Shown one piece after another: positions 57,621 to 64,000 of a stretch of DNA of 64,000 nucleotides. The position numbers were made by a program, and so were the translations under genes. Every line of letters starts with the position of its first letter. Positions within the stretch are counted from its first letter, which is position 1. A model generated the notes under the pieces. The model ran no database searches and was not told the DNA's origin. It was given only the letters and a program-made list of their open reading frames with translations. The stretch is from Amarobacter sp964507025 (lineage in GTDB: Bacteria; Chloroflexota; Dehalococcoidia; Tepidiformales; Tepidiformaceae): the NCBI GenBank assembly GCA_964507025.1, contig CAZDOK010000001.1:1-64000 (forward strand), in the 5' to 3' direction.

Positions 57621-57760
57621 TCGCATCCAGCGCGGCGCGTAGTGCCACCTCGGTGGACATCGCGTGACTGCCACGTGCGGGAGCCTTTCGGGCCCGCCAG
57701 GGCCCGTCGAACCTGCCCACGCGGGGAGCGTCATGCTCCCGGCGGGGAGAGGTCGCTTCC

Positions 57761-58129
57761 ATGGGAATCCAGCGCCCGCGGCGCCTGGCGGCGCTTGCCG
57801 CCGTGGCGGTCCTGGCGGCATCGAGTTTGGGCTTTGCCGCCTCGAACACGGTCGATAGCTCACACGCCGGGGATGGGACAGGTACCATCTCCGGCTACAA
57901 CGTCGACCGGATCCGGTACCGGCTCCGGCCGGCGAACCCAGGCATCCTCAACGCGGTCGTTTTCCGGCTCGATGCGCCAGCGCAGACGGTGCGGGCGCAG
58001 CTCTGGCCGGGAGGGCCCTGGCTTACGTGCCGGAACACGACCGGCCGCAACTGGCGCTGCCCCGGGACGGGCTCCGCGAACGCCCCGGTCGTCCAGCTCA
58101 CGGATCTCCGCGTCGTGGCGGCCGATTAG
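57761..58129 (+). CDS. small secreted protein
   Basis: A 122-residue protein with an N-terminal signal (RRLAALAAVAVLAASSLGFA) and a beta-rich mature part, with two Cys in LTCRN and WRCPG, likely a disulfide, and a strand motif GTISGYNVDRIRYRL. This layout occurs in secreted proteins of unknown role in some high-GC bacteria. Its 3' end overlaps the convergent APH gene by 4 nt. Confidence 0.75.
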   Translation: MGIQRPRRLAALAAVAVLAASSLGFAASNTVDSSHAGDGTGTISGYNVDRIRYRLRPANPGILNAVVFRLDAPAQTVRAQLWPGGPWLTCRNTTGRNWRCPGTGSANAPVVQLTDLRVVAAD

Positions 58130-59118
58130 CCCATTCGGGCCATGGCGCGTTGTGCCAGCAGGCGTACCTCGGGCTCGTAGGCATCGAACGCCGGGAAGCG
58201 CTCGTTGATGGTCCGAGCGATCCCGCCGGGCGCTTCACCGCTCAATCGCCAGCGCACCAGCAACAGCGCGACCCACCACAGGAGCGATGCCCGCACGAGC
58301 GCGGGTAACAGTCCCCACTCGGCCTCCGAGAGCGGCCGGACCGACTGATAGCCCTCGAACAGTGCCGTTGCCAGCCGTGGATCGAGGGGCTGAAAGGGCA
58401 TCAACAGCGGGGCCAGGTCGCACAACCTGGCATCGCGCCGTGCGAAGTCGAAGTCGAGCACCCCGCTGAGTTGGCCATCCTTGAACAACAGATTCCGGGG
58501 CGAGAAGTCGCCGTGGATTGGATGGTCGGGCAGGTCCGGGTAGTGCAGGCGCGAGAGCTCCCTCAGGTTCCGGTAACGCTGCCGCCGGATGTTCGCCGCG
58601 AGCTCGGGATACTCCCGCCCGAAGGCTGAAACCAGCGCGTTGAAACTGCCCGTCCCCGCTGGCTCAACCATCACGTCCAGCTCCCAGGTCTTGCCGTATC
58701 CCGGGCGCTGGCCGCCCGCTTCGAAGCTCACGAGGTCCCTGTGGAGTCGCCCGAGCAGGCGCCCCTGAATGTGCCGTGAGCCGGGTGTCTCCGACGCCAT
58801 GGGAGCGCCCACGAGGAACCGGTGGCAAGTCCATGCACGCCCCTCAAACTCGAACGCGATCGCCCCGGAGACTGCAGGTTCAGCGATCGGCGCGGGCCAT
58901 CCTTTCGCGGCTGCGAATGCCACCAGCTGTTGCTCCCACCCGATGGAGGCGACGCCCCGCGCCACGCCGTAGCGCCGTATCACGGCGGTGCGGTGCCGTG
59001 CATCGATCCTCCAGTGCCGGTTGACGTTCCCATCCGCGAAGACCCGCTGGTCCGCACCCGGGAAACTGAATGCCCGGAGGACTTCCTCGGGAACCTGCTC
59101 GGCTATCTCATGTGCCAC
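58126..59118 (-). CDS. aminoglycoside phosphotransferase (APH)-like kinase
   Basis: A 330-residue protein kinase-like fold. It has the catalytic loop HPIHGDFSPRNLLF (HGDxxxxN) and the metal motif GVLDFDFAR (DFD in place of DxD). The N-lobe is recognisable in the VFADGNVNRHW strand. The substrate may be a sugar, choline or a small alcohol rather than an antibiotic. It lies downstream of the thiolase operon in the same direction. Confidence 0.88.
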   Translation of the reverse strand: MAHEIAEQVPEEVLRAFSFPGADQRVFADGNVNRHWRIDARHRTAVIRRYGVARGVASIGWEQQLVAFAAAKGWPAPIAEPAVSGAIAFEFEGRAWTCHRFLVGAPMASETPGSRHIQGRLLGRLHRDLVSFEAGGQRPGYGKTWELDVMVEPAGTGSFNALVSAFGREYPELAANIRRQRYRNLRELSRLHYPDLPDHPIHGDFSPRNLLFKDGQLSGVLDFDFARRDARLCDLAPLLMPFQPLDPRLATALFEGYQSVRPLSEAEWGLLPALVRASLLWWVALLLVRWRLSGEAPGGIARTINERFPAFDAYEPEVRLLAQRAMARMG

Positions 59119-59177
59119 AACGACACCTTCGCCTCCACGGCCGCAAAAGGGAAGCGTCGCTCAGCGCCCAATAAGAA

Positions 59178-59213
59178 AGCCCCCTCCCCATCGGACGACG
59201 GAGAGGGGGCCCG
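59178..59213 (-). terminator. terminator after the thiolase gene
   Basis: On minus, GGCCCCCTCTCCGTCG and the matching GGGGAGGGGGC are followed by TTTCTTATT, a strong Rho-independent terminator 12 nt after the thiolase stop. Confidence 0.85.
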
Positions 59214-59225
59214 GAGGGGTCAGCC

Positions 59226-60422
59226 CTATTTCTGGACGATGTTGATCGTGCACGACGAGCCGAGCCCGATGACGTGCGCGAGGCCGACTTTTGAGCCTTC
59301 GACCTGCCGCCCGCCCGCCTGGCCGCGCAGGTGGAACACGATCTCGGCGATGTTGGCGACGCCGGTCGCGCCGAGCGGATGGCCCTTCGAAAGGAGGCCG
59401 CCGCTGGCGTTCACCACCGCCGTGGTCTTCGGCTGGTAGGTCTTGTCCTGGAGCGGCGCGATGTCTTCCTGGTACTTCGTCGGGATCCTGTTCCCGATCC
59501 ACGGAGCACCGCTCGCCACGTGCTTGCCGGCTTCGCCGTCGCCGCAAAGCCCCAGGTTCTCGTAGTGCAGCAGCTCCGCCGTGGCGAAGCAGTCGTGCAG
59601 CTCGACCTGGCTCAGGTCTTGCGGCCCGATGCCTGCCTTCTGGTATGCGATCTGGGCCGCGTTCCGCGTCAGCGTATTCACGTCCGGCAGGGTCAGGTCG
59701 CGGTCTGTGTACGGGTCGCTCGTGAGTACGCTCGCCGCGATCTTGATTGGCTGCGTCGTGAATTGGCGAGCTTTGTCCATCGAACAGAGCACCGCCGCCG
59801 CCGCGCCGTCACCGGTCGGGCAGCACATCAGCAAGGTGTTCGGGTACGAAATCGTCCGCGAGTTCATTACTTCGTCCAGCGGCGATTCCTTCTGGTACTG
59901 GGCCAGCGGGTTTTCCGTGCTGTGGAAGTGGTTCTTCACGCTCGCGAGCGCGAAGTGCTCCTGCTTCGTGCCGTACTGGCGCGCGTGCTCCATGCCCGCC
60001 ATGCCGAAGACCGCGGGCATCATGTACGACCCCACGCGTCCTTCGAGGCTCGTCGCCGGGTCACCGCGCGACCCCAGCAGGCCTTGCTTGCCCATCTGCT
60101 CGGTGCCGACGGCCATGGCGATGTCATAGGCCCCGGAGGCAATGGCGAAATAGGCCTCGCGGAATGCCGTCGAACCGGTCGCGCAGGCGTTCGCCACGTT
60201 GACCACCGGGATGCCCGTCTGGCCCATCTGCTGCAGGATGCGCTGGCCCGAACCAGAGGTTGAGTACAGGTTGCCGCTGTACAGCGCCTCGATCTGGTTC
60301 ATCTGCACGCCCGCGTCTTTCAAGGCCTCAAGGCTCGCCTGGGCGCCGAGCTGGGCGAAGTCCCGGTCCGCATACCGCCCGAACTTGATCATCGAAACAC
60401 CAATGATGGCTACTTCTCGCAC
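59226..60422 (-). CDS. thiolase family protein (SCP-x/lipid-transfer-type acetyl-CoA acetyltransferase)
   Basis: A 398-residue thiolase. The nucleophile is the Cys in NACATGSTAFREAY, followed by the HDCFATAELLHYE region and the C-terminal GGLLSKGHPLGATGVANIAEI (His), the SCP-x-like pattern used in degradation of branched or sterol side chains. The second catalytic cysteine typical of degradative thiolases is replaced by a KGH motif. A DUF35 partner gene precedes it on the same strand by 62 nt; the two proteins usually form a complex. Confidence 0.92.
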   Translation of the reverse strand: MREVAIIGVSMIKFGRYADRDFAQLGAQASLEALKDAGVQMNQIEALYSGNLYSTSGSGQRILQQMGQTGIPVVNVANACATGSTAFREAYFAIASGAYDIAMAVGTEQMGKQGLLGSRGDPATSLEGRVGSYMMPAVFGMAGMEHARQYGTKQEHFALASVKNHFHSTENPLAQYQKESPLDEVMNSRTISYPNTLLMCCPTGDGAAAAVLCSMDKARQFTTQPIKIAASVLTSDPYTDRDLTLPDVNTLTRNAAQIAYQKAGIGPQDLSQVELHDCFATAELLHYENLGLCGDGEAGKHVASGAPWIGNRIPTKYQEDIAPLQDKTYQPKTTAVVNASGGLLSKGHPLGATGVANIAEIVFHLRGQAGGRQVEGSKVGLAHVIGLGSSCTINIVQK

Positions 60423-60484
60423 TGGCTTCCTCCTTCGTGCGAATCACACCCCCGCGCCATTAGGCTCGGGGGCGGGCAAGTGCG

Positions 60485-60913
60485 TCAGGCCGGGGTGAAC
60501 CGGTAGGCAACGTACGAGTTGCCTTCGTTGTCCTCCGAGACCTTCTCGGTGAACATTTTCACACGCATCCCGAATTGCAGGTTCTCAGGCTTCGGTTCGA
60601 TCCCAACGATGTTCGTGTTGATGCTCCCGCCACCGTCAAGGTCGACGATCGCGGCGATGTACGGCGCCTTCACGTAGGGCGTGGCCTGGTGGATGATCGT
60701 GAATACGTGGAGTTCGCCCGTCGAAGCCAGCTTCACGGTTTCGAATGGGCCAGCGGTGCTGCACTTCGCGCAGAAAAGCCGTGGGCCGACGTACTTGGTC
60801 CCGCAGTTCTTGCAGACGGAACCGTTCAAATAGTCCTCTTCCCGTGTGGCCCCCAGGGTCAGGTGTGGGACGAGTGGGCGCACTTCCGGCGCTGCCGCGG
60901 TCGCTTCAGCCAA
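60485..60913 (-). CDS. Zn-ribbon and OB-fold protein (DUF35), thiolase partner
   Basis: A 142-residue protein. The N-terminal zinc ribbon has VCKNCGTKYVGPRLFCAKC (four Cys) and the OB-fold has STGELHVFTIIHQATP and YIAAIVDLDGGGS. TTG 60913, preceded by AGGGGG 7 nt upstream, is the likely start, although the frame is open to 60961. DUF35 proteins bind acyl-CoA or present substrate to SCP-x-type thiolases and archaeal HMG-CoA synthases. It is upstream of the thiolase gene. Confidence 0.9.
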   Translation of the reverse strand: MAEATAAAPEVRPLVPHLTLGATREEDYLNGSVCKNCGTKYVGPRLFCAKCSTAGPFETVKLASTGELHVFTIIHQATPYVKAPYIAAIVDLDGGGSINTNIVGIEPKPENLQFGMRVKMFTEKVSEDNEGNSYVAYRFTPA

Positions 60914-61058
60914 GCGAAACCCCCTTTCAAGTGGCAAGTCCCCTGGCCCGGCGCATAACAACTGGCCCCGGGCCGGGGCGATGCCCGGGTATTGTTCGCC
61001 CCCCGCGAAAGGCTGTCAACGAACCCCGGCGCCTCCCCGGTAAAGCCGCGTCTTCGCG

Positions 61059-61547
61059 CTAATCGCCACGGGTGAGCCCCGAGATGAGTTGTGCCGTGGC
61101 CTCCAGCGGCTCCAGGCCCTGGTAGGTGCCCGCCACCGTGCCATCGGTGGCGATGACCGCCACGCCCATCTCCGAGCCGAGGTCGCCGAACCCGAGCTTT
61201 CCGGGCACTTCGCCGTTCCAGTCGGGGCACATCACCACGTACTGCGCCGGGTCCTGCCCGGGTTGCAGCCCGGCGACGACCTCCTTGTAGCGATTGGCCA
61301 GTGCGCTTTCGCCCATCTTCCGCATCAGCCGGGGCACCTGGCGCAGGTCCACCACGCTCGCGATGACCACCTTCGCCGGGTCCGGGAACCGCTCGCGCAG
61401 CGCCGCCCTGAGGGGGTTCACCGCCTCGGTGGTCGCCTGGGTGGGCATCACCAGCACAAGCACCGCGCCGGGCTTGCGCAGGTCCACCTGCCGGTTCGAG
61501 ACCACGGACTTGAGCGTGATGCCGGGAGCCTGCTTGCGCTCACTCAT
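61059..61547 (-). CDS. thioredoxin-fold protein without CxxC
   Basis: A 162-residue protein whose order of strands and helices fits a thioredoxin/peroxiredoxin fold: VLVLVMPTQATTEAVNPLRAAL, VVIASVVDLRQVP, YVVMCPDWNGEVPGKLGF and VAVIATDGTVAGTYQG. There is no CxxC at the usual site, so it may be a binding or scaffold protein, not a redox enzyme. ATG 61547 begins the family-like part; the frame is open further upstream in antisense of other genes. Function unknown. Confidence 0.65.
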   Translation of the reverse strand: MSERKQAPGITLKSVVSNRQVDLRKPGAVLVLVMPTQATTEAVNPLRAALRERFPDPAKVVIASVVDLRQVPRLMRKMGESALANRYKEVVAGLQPGQDPAQYVVMCPDWNGEVPGKLGFGDLGSEMGVAVIATDGTVAGTYQGLEPLEATAQLISGLTRGD

Positions 61548-61660
61548 GGAAATGCCGCCTCGGTTCGAAGCCGAACAGGCTTCGGAAAGTGCGGCAATCG
61601 TCGCCTTCAGGCTCCGTGCCGTCAACGGCAGCGGAGTGCTGGTATCACCTCGGTCAACGG

Positions 61661-62416
61661 CTAACGGCCAACGGCCGGCGACGGTTCTCCCACAAACCAG
61701 ATCAGATCGCTCTCGCATTCCGGCGCCGGAGGCACCAGCCATTGCGTCGAGGCTGCGCTCTTCCTGACCGCCGAGCCGCCGACCTGAACGACCTCTCCTA
61801 CGCGCAGCTCGCGGCCCGCGTAGCTGACGGTCTCGCTCTTCGCATCCCAGGCCGTGCCGATGCCGAACGCGAGCAGCAACGGCCTGCCGGCTGGCGCTGG
61901 CGAATAGCCGGCCGGGTCCACGATGTAGAGGCATCGGCCCTGGAGTGCCAGGGTCCCCACCAGGAGCGCATCGTCCCCGTTCCACTCGCCGCCGTAGATG
62001 GCCAGTGGGCCGGTCCGGCCGCCGACAGTCTGCAGGCATGCCCCCGACCTCACGAAGAGCCCCTCGGAGGCGCGAAAGCACAGGTCCACCAGGACGGCAT
62101 GTGCCTCCTCGCCGGCGGGCAGCGCGGCCGGGTAACGCGCGGCCGCGCCCATCCACTCCCACGCGGAGGCGCAACTGGGCAGCGTCTGCTCGATTGCCGC
62201 CTCCCCGCGCGCCACCCGGATCATCTCCGCATCGCACTCCGGCGAAAACGCCGGGAGTCCGGTCGTGGTGGCCGGAGCTGGCGGGGTCACCCATGCGATT
62301 GGCGTCGGCGGGCGCCCGTCCTCCGCGCCGCCCGAGCACGCCGCCGCCACGGCAAGCGCCAGCCCGAGACAGCCCGCCATCGCCAATCTACCAACAAGAC
62401 GTTTTGGATAGGGCAT
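61661..62416 (-). CDS. secreted lipoprotein, hypothetical
   Basis: A 251-residue protein with a lipoprotein signal: hydrophobic LGLALAVAAAC with the lipobox Cys near residue 27. The mature part starts with a Pro/Thr-rich linker, then beta-rich domains with YGGEWNGDDALLVGTLALQGRCLYIV and WLVPPAPECESDLIWFV; four or more cysteines. The C-terminal domain resembles short beta-sandwich regions but no family is recognised. It lies 29 nt or less from the M23-like gene. Confidence 0.75.
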   Translation of the reverse strand: MPYPKRLVGRLAMAGCLGLALAVAAACSGGAEDGRPPTPIAWVTPPAPATTTGLPAFSPECDAEMIRVARGEAAIEQTLPSCASAWEWMGAAARYPAALPAGEEAHAVLVDLCFRASEGLFVRSGACLQTVGGRTGPLAIYGGEWNGDDALLVGTLALQGRCLYIVDPAGYSPAPAGRPLLLAFGIGTAWDAKSETVSYAGRELRVGEVVQVGGSAVRKSAASTQWLVPPAPECESDLIWFVGEPSPAVGR

Positions 62417-63047
62417 TTGAACCTACAGCCCCAAGGCCGTTTGTTATCTGTAGGTAGCTCCCAGCGCTCCACGGGAACCAGCACGAGTAGTGGGTAGGCT
62501 GCTGCATTTCGATGTGCCAGTGAACGCCCTCAAATGTGTCCACCTCATAACAGGAAGATTTTCCCCAGAATGCAGTCTGGCCAATGTGTGTCCCATTGTA
62601 GACTGCCTGTCCCGGCTGAAGCAAATAACTCCATCCTCCTGGGGCGGTATCCGCGACATGGGCCGTCACGTACCATCCTCTGTATCCCGACCCATCATAG
62701 ATACTGAAAGTGTACGCGAATCCTGCCCAAGTCGATCCGGCGCACGACGATCCCCGTGATGCCACCGTCCCGTACGCAGTACCACCGTTGCTGTTGACAA
62801 TTCTAAAGGCTCCATTCGCGCCGGGTGCCGCGTAGTAGTCCGTTGCCTAATTGCCATTCCATGGAGTGTGATGGGTCTGCGGCCGTGTGAATCCGAAGCG
62901 ATCCCAGTAGCCAGCGTACGGGGCGCGGATCTCAAGCCAGTTCGTGAAGTGCGAAGCCGTCGCGTTTTGAGAATGCAGCGGGCCGGAAGAACCGAACACA
63001 GCTGCTGCCAGGAGCGTGGTGTATAGTGCAAACTTTGTGCGAGTCAT
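62388..63047 (-). pseudogene. secreted M23/LytM-like peptidase gene interrupted by an in-frame TAG
   Basis: From ATG 63047 a signal peptide (KFALYTTLLAAAVFGSSG) leads to THHTPWNGN, then TAG at 62849-62847, then in the same frame ATDYYAAPGANGAFR, and on to GVHWHIEM and a stop at 62388. The H...D and HxH spacing resembles the metal ligands of LytM-type peptidases. The two halves are therefore one 220-codon gene split by a nonsense codon, with no frameshift. It could be a pseudogene, a sequencing error or a recoded stop. Its 3' end overlaps the lipoprotein start by 29 nt. Confidence 0.7.
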
Positions 63048-63110
63048 GGAAGGGGTGTCCTCTCTCGTCCACTGTGCTCTGGGACGGCCCTTACGGTTGA
63101 TGACCCGTGG

Positions 63111-64000
63111 TCAGGGGAAAATGACCCGGAGGCGGTGGTTCCCCGAGTCTGCAACCAGGATGAGGCCCCTCCAGGACACCACACCTGCCGGATTCGAGAA
63201 CTCCGCCAGGCTGGAAGCCCCGTCGCGGTAGCCCTGCCTTCCGCTACCAAACGCCGCAGCAAGCGTTCCGTCGCGGTTGTAGATGCGAATGACGTGACTT
63301 GAAGTGTCCCCGACAGCCACTAGCCCGCCAGGGATCGAGGTCACGCCTGCGAGGTAGCCCAGTCCATCACGGGCCACAGTCACGAGGCTGCCATCCGGCG
63401 TAATCCGGCGAAGAAGACGATTGGACTGGTCTGCGATCCAGAGCCCACCTTGCTCGTCCAGGGCGATCTGCTGAGTGTGCCCGAGGGTCGCTTTCAACCT
63501 GGGGCCGTCCGCGCTGCCAAGCTCGCCGGTCCCAGCATACGTCTCGACGATGCCTGTATTCCGGATCACGCGAATCCGCAGATTGTCGGTATCTGCGACG
63601 AACACATTCCCCTCCGCATCGACCGCAATGCCCTTCGGGAGGTTGAATCGCGCCGTGGCTGCTGGCCCATCAGCGAACGTCCCTCGACCCAAACCTGACG
63701 GGCCCGACCCGGCGAGCGTGGTCACGGTTCCGTCCGGTTCGATGACTCTGATCCTGTGATTACCAGTATCAGCAACAAAGACGCGGCCCGCGCGGTCGAT
63801 GGCGACGGATGTTGGCCCGTTGAATTCCGCTTCAGTCCCTCGCCCGTCCTTGAGTCCCGGTTGCCCCGACCCGGCGAAGGTGGCGACGCTCCCATCTGGC
63901 GAAACCTTGCGGATAACGTGGTTGCCAAAGTCGGCGACGAAGACGTTGCCTTCAGCATCAGCGGCGAGCCCCGCCGGCTCACTGAAACGTGCTTCGAGAG
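63111..64000 (-). CDS. NHL-repeat beta-propeller protein, 5' end outside window
   Basis: An open minus frame runs from the right edge to the stop at 63111, giving about 296 residues without a start. It contains at least five NHL-type repeats, each with a pattern like P-x-GLAAD-x-GNVFVADT-x-NHRIR, followed by GTV-x-TLAGSG. An ATG/GTG codon at 63725 could be read as a start, but the repeats continue upstream without a break, so the gene extends beyond the window. Secretion cannot be judged. It lies 63 nt from the M23-like gene. Confidence 0.88.
   Translation of the reverse strand, partial: LEARFSEPAGLAADAEGNVFVADFGNHVIRKVSPDGSVATFAGSGQPGLKDGRGTEAEFNGPTSVAIDRAGRVFVADTGNHRIRVIEPDGTVTTLAGSGPSGLGRGTFADGPAATARFNLPKGIAVDAEGNVFVADTDNLRIRVIRNTGIVETYAGTGELGSADGPRLKATLGHTQQIALDEQGGLWIADQSNRLLRRITPDGSLVTVARDGLGYLAGVTSIPGGLVAVGDTSSHVIRIYNRDGTLAAAFGSGRQGYRDGASSLAEFSNPAGVVSWRGLILVADSGNHRLRVIFP

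Noticed and set aside
58126..59118. Aminoglycoside resistance gene
   Set aside because: The catalytic loops are generic to APH-fold kinases, and nothing in the context points to antibiotic resistance.
62847..62849. Selenocysteine or pyrrolysine recoding at the in-frame TAG
   Set aside because: Sec uses TGA, not TAG, and no pyl genes or PYLIS-like context are visible here; nonsense mutation or sequence error is simpler.

Overview
The window is high-GC, densely packed bacterial chromosome with many four-base start/stop overlaps. It has no rRNA, tRNA, CRISPR array or insertion sequence that I can see. A Trp-specific T-box riboswitch, an ECF cobalt/nickel transporter with a PDGLE component, SelB, two CPBP proteases and several acyl-CoA enzymes fit a Chloroflexota genome, perhaps a Dehalococcoidia/Tepidiforma-like lineage. 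That placement is inferred from gene content only. Several genes have a -10 box 6-8 nt before the start codon, which suggests leaderless transcripts.

Layout. 1-2531 (-): a large acidic repeat protein running off the left edge. 2613-4746: an ECF sigma factor, its zinc anti-sigma factor and a SIMPL lipoprotein. 4923-6783: an exported polysaccharide deacetylase and a secreted metallopeptidase. 6780-9315 (-): a NUDIX-like protein, a GcvT-like protein and an MBL hydrolase. 9395-11969: ECF transporter cbiM-PDGLE-cbiQ-cbiO; cbiQ appears to start at CTG. 12023-17361: SirB1-like protein, Crp/Fnr regulator, glycerophosphodiesterase, hemW and selB. 17424-22030 (-): secF, secD, yajC, an HD protein and a Xer recombinase. 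22442-24237: acyl-CoA dehydrogenase with a perfect CRP-type site upstream, and a thioesterase. 24241-27527 (-): 2-oxoacid dehydrogenase E2, E1-beta and E1-alpha. 28021-34621: ppx, sixA, a paralogous pair, tyrS, ribF, a thioesterase, a VanZ-like protein and scpA.

The centrepiece is 34686-50798 (-), an aromatic amino-acid supraoperon. A promoter and a T-box leader whose specifier reads UGG precede trpB2, a CADD-like diiron protein, a helical protein, trpS, trpE, two NUDIX-fold proteins (one fused to a carboxymuconolactone-decarboxylase-like domain), a HAD phosphatase, an orphan, trpG, trpD, trpC, trpF, trpB, two CPBP proteases and trpA. After a structured 170-nt gap come aroH and aroF. From the CADD-like gene to trpA nearly every junction overlaps, so tryptophan starvation sensed by the T-box probably controls the whole set, including the tRNA synthetase TrpS. 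The second CPBP gene also appears to start at CTG.

50807-58129: an alpha/beta hydrolase, DUF2203 protein, glgC and a small zinc-ribbon protein on minus; nadE, a rhodanese, a zinc alcohol dehydrogenase and a small secreted protein on plus. 58126-64000 (-): an APH-like kinase, a thiolase with its DUF35 partner, a thioredoxin-fold protein, a lipoprotein, a secreted M23-like gene broken by an in-frame TAG, and an NHL-repeat protein truncated by the right edge.
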